A stretch of 56,820 nt of DNA, from assembly GCA_021775355.1 (NCBI GenBank), contig JAJFHZ010000001.1, positions 1 to 56,820 on the forward strand, in the 5' to 3' direction. The position numbers and the translations under genes are program-made. This stretch comes from Amylibacter sp. Lineage in GTDB: Bacteria; Pseudomonadota; Alphaproteobacteria; Rhodobacterales; Rhodobacteraceae. The notes beneath the pieces were generated by a model, which saw only the letters and a list, made by a program, of their open reading frames with translations, searched no databases and had not been told where the DNA came from. Below are positions 24,923 to 33,954 of this stretch, piece by piece (position 1 is the stretch's first letter; each line of letters starts with the position of its first letter).

Positions 24923-26260
24923 ATGGATGCAATAGAACAAGAGCAGAAAAAGCCCAACCGCTTGATGACTTTTGCCCCGCCAACCCCGTCGCGGATACAG
25001 TTCCACATTCTAACGCCGGTTAATCGCTGGTTGTTTCTGGGCGGTATCCCGCTACTGCGCTCTATTCCTGTCATTGGCAATGTTCCGGGTATTCGCGGCA
25101 TGGCCAATATCCCGAAAATCATTTTTCCCAAAGCTGATAAAGAACGGCTTGGCCGTGCGGTTTCCGTTAAGAACGCTTGTTTCATGGTGCCGAACCATCC
25201 GGAATTTTTCACCGACTGGATGCTGGACAAAGAAATCATGAGCAGGTTGGCACCAACCACTGCCAGCTGGGCGACCCATGACATCGTCAACGGTATGGGC
25301 AATGGGGCGCAGAAGTTCTGGCTGAAAAACAACCTGATTGCGCAGATACCGGGGGCAGGCGGGGCTGCGGGCAAAGCCTATTCCGTTGACTGGGCGCTGG
25401 CGGGCAAGAATGTTTTACTGCACCCCGAAGGTGCTGTTGGCTGGCACGGTGATTTGATTGGGCATATCTATCCGGGTGCGATCGATATGGCGATCAAGGC
25501 GGCCCATCGTGCGGAAAACGGCAGACAGGTTCTGGTCGCCCCGATTATCTGGAAATTGAAATACAACCGTGATGTATCGCGGGCTTTACACAAAGAAATG
25601 GACTATGTGGAAAAATCGCTGGAATTGCCGCATACGTCACACGAAGGTGATATTGCCAAACGACTTTATGATACCTGCTGTTCTATTCTGGCAAAAAGCG
25701 AAGCCGATTACGGTGTGAAATCAAAGGACGTACATTTCTTTGCGCGCCAGGACAATCTGATCGCCGAAATTTTGCCTATTCTGAACAAGGAGCTTGATCG
25801 TTTGGGGGCCGAGCCCGAAAGCAGTACAGTGACGGCCGATCTAATCCGGCGCGGCGAACGCTGGTTGCGCACGGTGGATAGAAAATCCAAGGATGCGAAA
25901 ACCATCGCTGCCCTGACCAAGGATTTGCGCCAGTTGTTGCGATTTTTGCCAAGCTTTTATACGGGTAAACATATCACCCAAGAACATGTCGGGGAATGTA
26001 TCAAGCGTATCCGCCACGATTATTGTAAAGGTACGCTGCGCGATACGCTGAACAGTTTTATCCCGCAACCGGCAGGATCACGCACAGCGTATATCCGCAC
26101 CCCCGAACCTATCCTTATTAGTCCTGACACACAGGTCGAAGATGTACCGATGCTGCTGGAAGAGTTGCGCTTAAGGATGCAAACCACACTTGACGAGATT
26201 AATGCCGATTTGGACACAACAGGTGATACGATTACGTATCCCAACGTTTTCATGCAGTAG
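24923..26260 (+). CDS. PlsC-like acyltransferase
   Basis: 445 residues. The acyltransferase block I is VPNHPEFFTDW (His92 and Asp98, a five-residue gap as in NHPNxxxD-type members rather than the four of PlsC), and block III is LLHPEGAVGWHGD. Such enzymes move acyl chains onto glycerophospholipids or other alcohols at the inner membrane. The C-terminal ~230 residues are a helical extension absent from minimal PlsC. The start is uncertain: the ATG at 24923 has GAGGCAAAGCAAA before it, while ATGs at 24884, 24899 and 24908 lack a ribosome site. It diverges from the DUF4105 gene. Confidence 0.75.
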   Translation: MDAIEQEQKKPNRLMTFAPPTPSRIQFHILTPVNRWLFLGGIPLLRSIPVIGNVPGIRGMANIPKIIFPKADKERLGRAVSVKNACFMVPNHPEFFTDWMLDKEIMSRLAPTTASWATHDIVNGMGNGAQKFWLKNNLIAQIPGAGGAAGKAYSVDWALAGKNVLLHPEGAVGWHGDLIGHIYPGAIDMAIKAAHRAENGRQVLVAPIIWKLKYNRDVSRALHKEMDYVEKSLELPHTSHEGDIAKRLYDTCCSILAKSEADYGVKSKDVHFFARQDNLIAEILPILNKELDRLGAEPESSTVTADLIRRGERWLRTVDRKSKDAKTIAALTKDLRQLLRFLPSFYTGKHITQEHVGECIKRIRHDYCKGTLRDTLNSFIPQPAGSRTAYIRTPEPILISPDTQVEDVPMLLEELRLRMQTTLDEINADLDTTGDTITYPNVFMQ

Positions 26261-26299
26261 TGTAATTGTTTGGGGCAAAACGATTTAGATCTAGGGCAG

Positions 26300-27322
26300 C
26301 TATATGTTAATTTGTTTTTTGTCCCAACTTTTTCGAAACGTATGTGGTGAAACACCAAATTTAGCCTTGAAATGCTTGGTCAGCAGTGGGGCGCTATTGA
26401 ACCCGGTTGCCATCGCGATTTGTGTTACTGACAGATTAGTTTCGTTCAAAAGTGAATGTGCTCTTGATATACGCAGGTCGGAATAAAATTGATTTGGCGT
26501 CATAGCCAAATAGCGCTTGAATAGCCGTTCCAATTGCCGTCTGGAGGTCTGCACATGATCCGCCACATCGGATATATCCGGTGCTAGCTCTAAATTTTCC
26601 TCCATATAAAGAATGGCATTTATAAGTCGCTTATTGCGGCTGCCCAATCCGGCCGAATAGGAAGATTTCTGCAAAGCTGTCTGATTATGGCTGCGCGCAT
26701 GCAGGCACATGTCAGCCACTATGACAGCAAGTTCTTTTCCGTGATCCATTTCAATCAGTTCAAGCATCATATCCGTTGCGGCATTCCCCCCACCACACGT
26801 CAATAAACTGTTGTCGTTTTCATAAAGATTTGGGGTGGGTAATAATGTTGGGAAGTGTTCGCAAAAAGCCGGTTGATTTTCCCAATGCAGGGTAAATTTC
26901 CGATTGGTTAAAAGACCTGCTTTGGCAAGCGCAAATGCACCGGAACAAATGCCACCTATTATTCCGCCGAATGCGCGACGATGATTTAACCAATGGATAA
27001 CTTTTTTACTGGTTGTGGACATAGGCTCAATGCCGGCACAAACAAATGCAAGTGCTTCTTTGGGTATGGGTTCCAATGCAAGATCCGGGGTGATTGTTAC
27101 ATAGTTTGAACACGTTACAGGTAGGCCATCTTCTGACACTGTAAACCAGCGATACAGTTCTTTATTTGTGACCTGATTTGCAATACGCAACGGCTCGATT
27201 GCAGCACTGAGTGCGAGCATTGTCAGTTTTGGCAATAATATAAAATAAAAATCTTTTGGCGGCCCATTAAAATCGATTTTAAAGCTGGCAGCACCTTTCG
27301 GAATAAAACATTCTGGCGTCAT
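26300..27322 (-). CDS. GlxA/CdhR-type AraC transcriptional regulator
   Basis: 340 residues. The N-terminal ~200 residues form a DJ-1/PfpI-like domain (FVCAGIEPM, GICSGAFALAKAGLL), and the C-terminal ~100 residues a double helix-turn-helix AraC domain (DISDVADHVQTSRRQLERLF ... SVTQIAMATGFNSAPLLTKH). In related bacteria this architecture (GbdR, CdhR, GlxA) commonly controls choline, betaine, carnitine or arginine catabolism, which fits the betaine-type genes upstream, but no adjacent target is evident. The start at 27322 lies 8 bases after TTAGGAA; an ATG two codons earlier is too close to that ribosome site. Confidence 0.88.
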   Translation of the reverse strand: MTPECFIPKGAASFKIDFNGPPKDFYFILLPKLTMLALSAAIEPLRIANQVTNKELYRWFTVSEDGLPVTCSNYVTITPDLALEPIPKEALAFVCAGIEPMSTTSKKVIHWLNHRRAFGGIIGGICSGAFALAKAGLLTNRKFTLHWENQPAFCEHFPTLLPTPNLYENDNSLLTCGGGNAATDMMLELIEMDHGKELAVIVADMCLHARSHNQTALQKSSYSAGLGSRNKRLINAILYMEENLELAPDISDVADHVQTSRRQLERLFKRYLAMTPNQFYSDLRISRAHSLLNETNLSVTQIAMATGFNSAPLLTKHFKAKFGVSPHTFRKSWDKKQINI

Positions 27323-27551
27323 AAGCATTTCCTAACATAGAACGTGCTTTGGAAAAGAGGTTTATGTACTTGGTCGTATACATATCTTTTCATATGTAGA
27401 TTGCACAAAGCGTTGAGTCACGTCTTAAGAGCAGCTTCGTAGGGGTGCGACTCTAGATTTTTGCGACTTTTATATAAGAAATTGCGACATTTCAAGCAAG
27501 GCTGCTGATTATAGCATTCACGACCAACCCAATTGGGAACGGCATTGTAAA

Positions 27552-29165
27552 TCAATGCCCGCCGATACGCCCCAGCTTGATGTCGTAATCCACTGCTAAC
27601 CGGTAGCTTGGGTCGTCGTTGGTTTCTACCATCAACTGCCCCGCACCGCGCAATAGTCGGTAGCAGTCTTTTGACAAATGACGCAGTTTTAGGGTCTTGC
27701 CAGCTTGGGCATATTTTTCGGCGACAGCTTCGATCGCTTGCAATGCACTTTGGTCGACAACACGGGATTGCTGGAAGTCCAGAATGACCGTGCCCGGGTC
27801 ATCATTGGGGTCGAACATTTCCTGAAAGTGTGTGGCAGAGCCAAAGAATAAGGGCCCTTGGATATCATAGACCAGTGCGCCTTTTTCGGTTTTTGACGGA
27901 TGCGGGCGGGCCTGAATTTGCGCGGCCGCATTCCATGCGTAAACCAATGCAGAGACGATCACCCCGACGACGACGGCAATCGCCAGATCCTCGGCCACGG
28001 TCACGCCTGTGACCAGCAGGATCACCAGCGCGTCAGACATCGGGATGCGGCGCATCAGGCGGATGGATTGCCAAGCAAATGTGCCGATCACCACCATGAA
28101 CATCACGCCCACTAGGGCGGCCAAGGGGATCAATTCGATAATACCACTGGCAAACAGGATGAAGATCAACAGGAAGATTGCCGCGGCAATGCCCGATAGG
28201 CGTGTGCGACCACCGGAATTGACGTTGATCATCGATTGCCCGATCATTGCACAACCACCCATGCCGCCAAAGAAACCAGTGACCAGATTGGCACTGCCCT
28301 GGGCGATACATTCTTTCGATGCACCACCACGCTGGCGGGTGATCTCACCGACAAGGTTCAAGGTCAAAAGGCTTTCGATCAGACCAATGGCAGCCAGAAT
28401 AACAGCGTATGGAAGGATGATGACAAGAGTTTCCAGATTGAACGGCACGGATGGAATGGCGAACTGCGGCAATCCGCCTTTGACCGATGCCAAGTCGCCC
28501 ACGCGCGGCACTGGTATATCAAATAGAATAACCGCCGCCGCAACCAGCCCGATGGCAGCCAAGGGGGCAGGGACTAGTTTGGTGATCTTGGGTGTGGCCC
28601 AGATAATGCCCATCGTGGCCGCGACCAAACCCAACGTGATAACAAGCGTTGTACCGGACATCCAGACATGATGACCATCAGGCCCCGCCACTTTAAACTG
28701 TTCCATTTGCGCCAGAAATATCACAATAGCCAAACCGTTGACGAAGCCCAGCATAACGGGATGCGGCACCATGCGAATGAATTTTCCCAACTTGAAAGCA
28801 CCCGCCAGCACCTGAATGACGCCCATTAGCACGACAGTTGCAAACAAATATTGCACACCGTGTTGGGCGACCAAGGCCACCATCACAACCGCCAAAGCCC
28901 CTGTGGCACCAGAAATCATTCCTGGACGTCCCCCAAAGATCGCCGTGATCAGCCCGACAATAAAGGCGGCATAAAGCCCGACCAGCGGGTCAACGCCTGC
29001 AACGAATGCAAAAGCTATCGCCTCTGGCACAAGGGCCAAAGCCACGGTCAGGCCCGACAGTATCTCGATCCTTGACTGACCAAGGGACAGGGTGATCTGG
29101 TTGCCGCTTGCATCTTCTTTGCGAAAAGCGCGGGCGAAATCTGAAATTGTTGTGAAACGGGCCAC
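27552..29165 (-). CDS. SulP-family inorganic anion transporter with STAS domain
   Basis: 537 residues. The membrane part (~30-400) has 12-14 hydrophobic segments and SulP marks (GLTVALALVPEAIAFAFVAG, GGMGGCAMIGQS). The C-terminal ~110 residues are a STAS domain (VILDFQQSRVVDQSALQAI). SulP proteins move sulfate, bicarbonate or dicarboxylates across the inner membrane; which one cannot be told. The GTG start follows TTAGGACGCATTC. It diverges from the enolase-superfamily gene. Confidence 0.92.
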   Translation of the reverse strand: MARFTTISDFARAFRKEDASGNQITLSLGQSRIEILSGLTVALALVPEAIAFAFVAGVDPLVGLYAAFIVGLITAIFGGRPGMISGATGALAVVMVALVAQHGVQYLFATVVLMGVIQVLAGAFKLGKFIRMVPHPVMLGFVNGLAIVIFLAQMEQFKVAGPDGHHVWMSGTTLVITLGLVAATMGIIWATPKITKLVPAPLAAIGLVAAAVILFDIPVPRVGDLASVKGGLPQFAIPSVPFNLETLVIILPYAVILAAIGLIESLLTLNLVGEITRQRGGASKECIAQGSANLVTGFFGGMGGCAMIGQSMINVNSGGRTRLSGIAAAIFLLIFILFASGIIELIPLAALVGVMFMVVIGTFAWQSIRLMRRIPMSDALVILLVTGVTVAEDLAIAVVVGVIVSALVYAWNAAAQIQARPHPSKTEKGALVYDIQGPLFFGSATHFQEMFDPNDDPGTVILDFQQSRVVDQSALQAIEAVAEKYAQAGKTLKLRHLSKDCYRLLRGAGQLMVETNDDPSYRLAVDYDIKLGRIGGH

Positions 29166-29326
29166 GAATGCGTCCTAATCATGTAAGTTTGGCCCGCGTG
29201 TAGCGAAGCTGGGCGGATTGTGAAAGGGGTTAGTTTGATCAATTGCAATTTCCCGACAACCGCATGTCGCTTTTTTAATGGAATATCGTTTGAAACAGGT
29301 CATTGTGCTGAAAAAAGGAAACTGGA

Positions 29327-29413
29327 ATGAAAGCTGTTGTTTGCCGAGAATTCAGAAAACCCTTGGCGATTGAGGATGCCACTTTGGCCCCAGTGCAAAG
29401 TGGCACAATGTGA
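29327..29413 (+). pseudogene. Remnant of a zinc-type alcohol dehydrogenase/quinone oxidoreductase start
   Basis: ATG preceded by AAAGGAAACTGGA opens a 28-codon frame whose protein (MKAVVCREFRKPLAIEDATL) matches the N-terminus of the MDR alcohol dehydrogenase family (MKAxVxREFGKPLxIExV). It stops at TGA just where the family continues with PGPGEV. The rest of the ~330-residue gene is absent; 22 bases later the enolase-superfamily gene begins. A perfect 9-bp inverted repeat (GCCACTTTG 29378-29386 / CAAAGTGGC 29396-29404) marks its end. It keeps its ribosome site, so it could still be translated as a short leader. Confidence 0.68.
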
Positions 29414-29435
29414 TTGTTTTGATTAGGGGATACAT

Positions 29436-30668
29436 ATGAAACTGACAGATCTGGAAATTTTCGTCGTTGGCAACCAGCCGCCGAACTGGGGCGGGCGGTA
29501 TTTTATATTTGTTAAGCTGACCACGGATAATGGCATTGTGGGTTACGGCGAAGTTTATGCCGCCGCCGTTGGACCAGAGGCGATGAAGGTGGTCATTGCG
29601 GATGTCTTTGAGCGTCACATGGCAGGTGAAAACCCTGAAAACATCGAAATGATGTTCCGCCGAACTTATTCCAGTGGCTTCACGCAGCGGCCTGACCCAA
29701 CTGTGATAGGCGCATTTTCCGGATTGGAAGCCGCCTGTTGGGATATGCTGGGTAAGGCGCATGATCGGCCCGTTTATGCGCTGATGGGTGGGCTGATGAA
29801 TGAACGTATCCGTTCTTACACCTATCTTTATCCGCTACCACACCACGATATTGCTGAATACTGGACATCACCCGATATGCAGGCGGAAAGTGCCGCAGAG
29901 ATGATCAAACTAGGTTTTACAGCCGTAAAGTTTGACCCCGCAGGCCCCTATACTTTGCGCGGCGGGCATATGCCAAGTTTGGCGGATATCGATCTGAGTG
30001 TGCGGATGTGTGCAGCCATTCGCGGGGCAATCGGTAATAAGGCCGATCTGCTGTTCGGCACGCATGGGCAATTTTCCACAGGTGGGGCAATACGTCTGGG
30101 TCGTGCGATCGAACCTTATGACCCATTATGGTATGAGGAACCCGTGTCACCTGACAATGTGGAAGCAATGGCTACAGTTGCCCGATCCGTGCGTATTCCC
30201 GTGGCCACAGGTGAACGGTTGACGACCAAGGCCGAATTTGCACCTGTTTTACGCGCGGGTGCTGCGAACATTTTGCAACCTGCACTGGGACGGTCCGGCG
30301 GTATTTTGGAAACCAAGAAAATTGCGGCAATGGCAGAGGTGTATAATGCGCAAATTGCACCACATCTTTATGCGGGGCCCGTGGAATGGGCGGCGAATAT
30401 CCAGCTGGCGGCGAATATTCCAAACCTGTTGATGGTCGAAACCATCGGCACGGGTATGCAGGGTTTTGCGAGTGATCTGATTAAGAGCTCTATCATTTGG
30501 GAGGATGGATTTATCCATGCGCCCACGGCTGCGGGGTTGGGTATCGCGTTTGACGAAGATCTGGCCCGCGCCAACCCGTATACGGGCACAGGGCTGCATC
30601 TGGAAATGCAGGAAGCACCCTGTGATTACAAAGGTGGAAACGCGTTTCAGGGCGGGGCTGCGGATTAG
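29436..30668 (+). CDS. Mandelate racemase/muconate lactonizing enzyme (enolase superfamily)
   Basis: 410 residues with an enolase-superfamily capping domain (~1-125) and barrel. Visible active-site features: KFDPAG near the catalytic-base strand, a GTHGQ segment (Thr where many sugar-acid dehydratases have the first metal-binding Asp), WYEEPV (Glu), ATGERL (Glu) and PHLYAGP (His). This looks like the sugar-acid dehydratase/cycloisomerase group near D-galactonate dehydratase. The substrate is not assigned. AGGGGATACAT precedes the ATG. It lies directly behind the dehydrogenase remnant and is closed by the terminator at 30692. Confidence 0.85.
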   Translation: MKLTDLEIFVVGNQPPNWGGRYFIFVKLTTDNGIVGYGEVYAAAVGPEAMKVVIADVFERHMAGENPENIEMMFRRTYSSGFTQRPDPTVIGAFSGLEAACWDMLGKAHDRPVYALMGGLMNERIRSYTYLYPLPHHDIAEYWTSPDMQAESAAEMIKLGFTAVKFDPAGPYTLRGGHMPSLADIDLSVRMCAAIRGAIGNKADLLFGTHGQFSTGGAIRLGRAIEPYDPLWYEEPVSPDNVEAMATVARSVRIPVATGERLTTKAEFAPVLRAGAANILQPALGRSGGILETKKIAAMAEVYNAQIAPHLYAGPVEWAANIQLAANIPNLLMVETIGTGMQGFASDLIKSSIIWEDGFIHAPTAAGLGIAFDEDLARANPYTGTGLHLEMQEAPCDYKGGNAFQGGAAD

Positions 30669-30691
30669 GATGAGGCGGGAACGCCTTATTA

Positions 30692-30723
30692 CCCCGCTGC
30701 CGTTCCTTTGGTGGTGGGGTTTT
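30692..30723 (+). terminator. Intrinsic terminator after the enolase-superfamily gene
   Basis: CCCCGCTGCC (30692-30701), loop of eight bases, GGTGGTGGGG (30710-30719), then TTTT. All ten positions pair in RNA, three as G-U. It lies 24 bases after the stop of the gene ending at 30668. Confidence 0.72.
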
Positions 30724-30833
30724 CATATCTATTGAATATTTTTGTTATAGAAAGGCAGGCCTGCCGTTTGTAGTTATAAGGCCGAACAAAGGTTTCACCC
30801 CTTGCACCTATACTTAACCGTTAAGTCTGGTGG

Positions 30834-30931
30834 CTTTCGCATTTGGCGTTGTTACCCGCCCTTTGAAAACCCGTGAACTACTTTTGTCGACAAGGGGGTA
30901 ATACACGCAAGGTGGTTGCGAATGCGTAAAG
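30834..30931 (+). ncRNA. Candidate structured RNA (unassigned)
   Basis: Nested complementary segments fold the 98 bases into one long, interrupted stem: CTTTCGCATT (30834-30843) with AATGCG-T-AAAG (30921-30931); GCGT (30846-30849) with ACGC (30905-30908); TTACCC (30852-30857) with GGGTAA (30896-30901); and CCTT-T-G (30860-30865) with CAAGG (30891-30895). The terminal loop is ~25 bases and an asymmetric internal loop sits on the 3' side. TATACT at 30809 could be a -10 box; no clear -35 is seen. Strand is a guess. It could be a small RNA (6S-like bubble architecture is one idea), an mRNA leader of the MFS gene, or a protein site. Confidence 0.35.
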
Positions 30932-31071
30932 GGTGCGTGCGGTAGGATGCTATACGCAACCGTTAACGTTCCATGATAGACCGTATGATCCGTGACCTCG
31001 CGGAACCCCTTGTTTAAATATGTTCTGTGGTATTGAGTGGCCGAACTGAATATTCTGACCAGGCCCCCTGA

Positions 31072-32286
31072 ATGCCCAAAAAACTTGCCATTTTGTTCCT
31101 GCTGATCACCGTTGTCATAGATGCGATGGGTATTGGCCTGATAATGCCCGTTATGCCGGATCTGATCCGCGAACTGTTGGGTGCGGGGTTGTCCGAGGCT
31201 GCCGTTTGGGGCGGTGTGATGAACGCATCTTTTGCGGTCATGCAGTTTTTGTTCGGGGCAGGTTTGGGCAATCTGTCGGATCGTTTCGGGCGCAGACCCG
31301 TATTGCTGGCGTCATTGGCGGTGGTGACGATTGATTATGTCGTGATGGGAATGACGCAATTGATCTGGATATTGCTGTTGGGGCGCCTGATAAGCGGTGT
31401 TGCTTCCGCTACACAATCAACCGCTGCCGCTTATATGGCGGATATATCGAAACCGGATGAAAAGGCTGCCAGATTTGGCCTGCTTGGGGCCGCTTTTGGT
31501 ATTGGTTTTATCATTGGGCCGATACTGGGCGGGCTGTTGGGTGAGTTCGGCGCGCGCACACCGTTTTACGCCGCAGCAGTATTGGCATTTTCGAATTTGA
31601 TCTTCGGGTATTTTATTTTGCCTGAAACCGTGACCGACAAAATCCGCCGTCCGTTGGAATGGCGACGGATGAACCCGTTTCGGGCGTTGCGCCACGTTGG
31701 TCATCTGCCCGGTGTCGGGCCGTTGCTGGCGATGTTCTTTTTCTATCAGATCGCATTTTTTGTTTATCCGGCGGTCTGGGCTTATTACACGCAAGAAAAA
31801 TTCGGCTGGACGCCGTGGGATGTGGGCCTGTCGCTGGCTGCATACGGGCTGGGCGTTGTTGTGGTGCAAGGCGGGTTGATCCGCCTGATTATCCCATGGT
31901 TGGGTGAATGGCGTACTGTCGTGGTCGGCCTGTCAATTACGGTTCTGATTTTCTTATGCTTCGGTTTTGTCAGTGAAGGGTGGATGATTTATGCCCTAAT
32001 CCCGATTTCGTCATTGGGCATGGTGGCACAACCTGCATTACAGGGGATTATGTCACAGGCCGTACCTGATGACGGTCAGGGTGAATTGCAGGGTGTGCTG
32101 ACAGGTGTGGGTGCGATTGCCGTTATCATCAGCCCATTGATGATGACAGGTGTGTTTGGTTATTTTACACGGGAAGAGACGGCGATATATGCCCCCGGTG
32201 CGCCGTTTTATCTGGCGGCTGTGTTGGATAGTATCGCGCTGATGTTGTTTTTATGGGCAATGTCGCGGCGTGGCCGAACGGTTTAA
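31072..32286 (+). CDS. TCR/Tet-type MFS exporter
   Basis: 404 residues, twelve membrane segments. The motif-A loop [14 protein letters not shown] lies between segments 2 and 3, and the opening [19 protein letters not shown] is typical of the tetracycline-efflux subgroup of major facilitators. Such proteins exchange protons for drugs or metabolites at the inner membrane. Resistance to tetracycline itself is not implied, since chromosomal homologues of unknown substrate are common. The ribosome site is poor (GGCCCCCTGA). Its stop shares TTAA with the convergent ankyrin gene. Confidence 0.88.
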   Translation: MPKKLAILFLLITVVIDAMGIGLIMPVMPDLIRELLGAGLSEAAVWGGVMNASFAVMQFLFGAGLGNLSDRFGRRPVLLASLAVVTIDYVVMGMTQLIWILLLGRLISGVASATQSTAAAYMADISKPDEKAARFGLLGAAFGIGFIIGPILGGLLGEFGARTPFYAAAVLAFSNLIFGYFILPETVTDKIRRPLEWRRMNPFRALRHVGHLPGVGPLLAMFFFYQIAFFVYPAVWAYYTQEKFGWTPWDVGLSLAAYGLGVVVVQGGLIRLIIPWLGEWRTVVVGLSITVLIFLCFGFVSEGWMIYALIPISSLGMVAQPALQGIMSQAVPDDGQGELQGVLTGVGAIAVIISPLMMTGVFGYFTREETAIYAPGAPFYLAAVLDSIALMLFLWAMSRRGRTV

Positions 32287-32654
32287 TGTTGTCTTAAATA
32301 GTCTAGCAAGACATTCGATTTATGCGCTTTTGCAAGATCGGTTGGTGTTTCCCCATATTCGTTTTGCGCATTGACGACGGCCCCGCGATTGACCAAAATC
32401 TCTACGATTTCCAAATTATTGTTGAAGGCAGCCTGATGCAGCGGTGTATCCCCCATATTCCCCGCATGGTTGGGATCGGCTGCATTGTCCAGCAGGACTT
32501 TAATCCCCTCAACATCCTTCATCATGACAGCTTTGTGCAAAATAGACTCTCCGTCAACGGCAATGGCATTGGCGTCTTCGACAGTACAACTGTCAAACAG
32601 CGGATATTCTTGATAGCGCGCAAGAATGTCTTTGAGTTGTTCGTTTTGTACCAT
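32283..32654 (-). CDS. Small ankyrin-repeat protein
   Basis: 123 residues with about two and a half ankyrin repeats: GESILHKAVMMKDVEGIKVL, then GDTPLHQAAFNNNLEIVEIL, then GETPTDLAKAHKSNVLLDYL. No signal peptide, so it is cytoplasmic. Ankyrin repeats bind other proteins; the partner is unknown. It has no clear operon neighbour. Confidence 0.85.
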   Translation of the reverse strand: MVQNEQLKDILARYQEYPLFDSCTVEDANAIAVDGESILHKAVMMKDVEGIKVLLDNAADPNHAGNMGDTPLHQAAFNNNLEIVEILVNRGAVVNAQNEYGETPTDLAKAHKSNVLLDYLRQH

Positions 32655-32835
32655 CGGCTATTCAGTCCATAAGTGAAATGAAACTCAATTTTACAGGTAA
32701 TTTTACATCTTCATGCGTTGATTTTAGCATTTTTCAGAAAACCTGCATCTTTTTCATGCCCACATATGTATTTGAGGCGGAAAAATGCTCAAATAATTGT
32801 AAGTAATCGCGTGTTTATACGTTATCGGAAGGTCT

Positions 32836-33771
32836 TTAAGCTTCTTCCAAGCGATCTGTTGCAGGTGCCGGTTTTGGCGATAATTGACTGATTTGCTCAT
32901 AAATATCAGCTGATAGGTCATTGTTCATCGCCGCCAAGGACGGGGCCAGTTGCGTGGTGGTTCGCCCCGATATGATTGGGGCTGTGACGGTCGGATTTGC
33001 CTGTACCCATTGTACGGCCAACGTAATCGGTGAGACGCCTAAATTGGCAGCCAGTGTCGATAAGTCGTGTGCTGTCCGGTACATCCATTTGGGGCTATAG
33101 CGGGCGGTGTATTCTTCGTTTTCGGTTAATCGGCCCGATGCCGCACTGCTATTGTATTTGCCCGTCAACAAACCGCCACCCAGCGGTGAATAGGGGGTAA
33201 CAGCGATGTTTTCAGATGCGCACATCGGCAAAAGTTCCACTTCGGCCTGTCGCTTGACCAGATTGTACATCGGTTGGATGACATCGATGCGAATTCCCAA
33301 ACTTTGCGCAATACATTGGGCTTTCATTACCTGCCATGCGGCGTAGTTAGACACACCCAGCATTTTAATTTTACCGCTCTCTAGAAAGCTTGCAACGGTT
33401 TCAAAGACCTCTTGTAGTGGCGTATCTGTATCAATGCGGTGCAGAAAATAGATATCCAGATAGTCCGTATTCAGGCGGCGTAGGCTATCATCAAGCTGGC
33501 TTTGCAAATTGGCCCGCCCCGTGCCGCCACCGTGACCGCCCTTTGAGGTGATGATCAGTTGTTCACGTTCCTTTGCGGCCAGTTGGCCTAAAATTTTTTC
33601 AGATTTACCGCCCGTATAGGCCCATGCGCTGTCAAAGAAGTTTATGCCTGCTTCGCGACAGGCATTATAACATTCGGCACTTTCTGCTGCGTTAGAACTG
33701 CCGCCGAATTGCATGGTGCCGAAACAAAACTTTGATGCGGGCGTGCCGTTGGCAGAGGTGAAATGGGGCAT
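32836..33771 (-). CDS. Aldo/keto reductase
   Basis: 311 residues, AKR barrel. Visible marks: FFDSAWAYTGGKSE (Asp and Tyr of the tetrad), ITSKGG (Lys), YFLHRID (His), and the cofactor-binding end segment around APIISGRTTTQL. It probably reduces a carbonyl with NADPH, substrate unknown. AAGGAGACG precedes ATG 33771; a frame reaching 33873 adds 34 residues without ribosome site. It diverges from the nitroreductase operon. Confidence 0.9.
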   Translation of the reverse strand: MPHFTSANGTPASKFCFGTMQFGGSSNAAESAECYNACREAGINFFDSAWAYTGGKSEKILGQLAAKEREQLIITSKGGHGGGTGRANLQSQLDDSLRRLNTDYLDIYFLHRIDTDTPLQEVFETVASFLESGKIKMLGVSNYAAWQVMKAQCIAQSLGIRIDVIQPMYNLVKRQAEVELLPMCASENIAVTPYSPLGGGLLTGKYNSSAASGRLTENEEYTARYSPKWMYRTAHDLSTLAANLGVSPITLAVQWVQANPTVTAPIISGRTTTQLAPSLAAMNNDLSADIYEQISQLSPKPAPATDRLEEA

Positions 33772-33877
33772 GTACGCGTCTCCTTGGTTTGTTTCGGCTT
33801 TACCATAGCGTTTTGGGAGTGTCTGGGAAGAATATTTTTCATTGCAAAGAAGTCGGCAAAGTTGAAATTTCAAAAAT

Positions 33878-33893
33878 AGTTCGAATTCGTACT
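33878..33893. promoter_or_regulatory. Operator 1 of the nitroreductase-MarR operon
   Basis: AGTTCGAATTCGTACT, a 16-base palindrome with one mismatched pair. It abuts TTGACG (33893-33898), the likely -35 box of the operon. The half-site AGTTCGA recurs in operator 2 at 33920. The pattern fits a MarR/OhrR-type dimer site. Confidence 0.6.
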
Positions 33894-33920
33894 TGACGTG
33901 TGGTAGTATGCATGTAGATA
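33893..33920 (+). promoter_or_regulatory. Promoter of the nitroreductase-MarR operon
   Basis: TTGACG (33893-33898) and TAGATA (33915-33920) with a 16-base spacer. The -35 touches operator 1 and the -10 touches operator 2, so a bound repressor would block polymerase on both sides. Confidence 0.5.
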
Positions 33921-33935
33921 GTGCGAAATCGAACT
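33920..33935. promoter_or_regulatory. Operator 2 of the nitroreductase-MarR operon
   Basis: AGTGCGAAATCGAACT, a 16-base imperfect palindrome (halves AGTGCGA and TCGAACT). Its centre is 42 bases, four helical turns, from that of operator 1, placing both on one face of DNA. It lies at the transcription start side, between the -10 box and the ribosome site GGAGA. Confidence 0.6.
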
Positions 33936-33954
33936 ATAAAGATGGAGATACACT

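Larger units (their letters stand above)
30669..31071. other. Intergenic stretch with terminator, palindrome and structured element
   Basis: 403 bases before the MFS gene. From left to right: the terminator at 30692-30723, a 12-base palindrome GGCAGGCCTGCC at 30754-30765, two short inverted AT motifs (TTAACCGTTAA near 30814, CGTTAACG near 30961) and the long imperfect hairpin at 30834-30931. No coding frame is credible; a 14-codon frame at 30973 has no ribosome site. Confidence 0.6.

Noticed and set aside
29378..29404. Inverted repeat as an intrinsic terminator
   Set aside because: No T-run follows directly, and it lies within and just past the gene remnant; kept only as a mark of the breakpoint.
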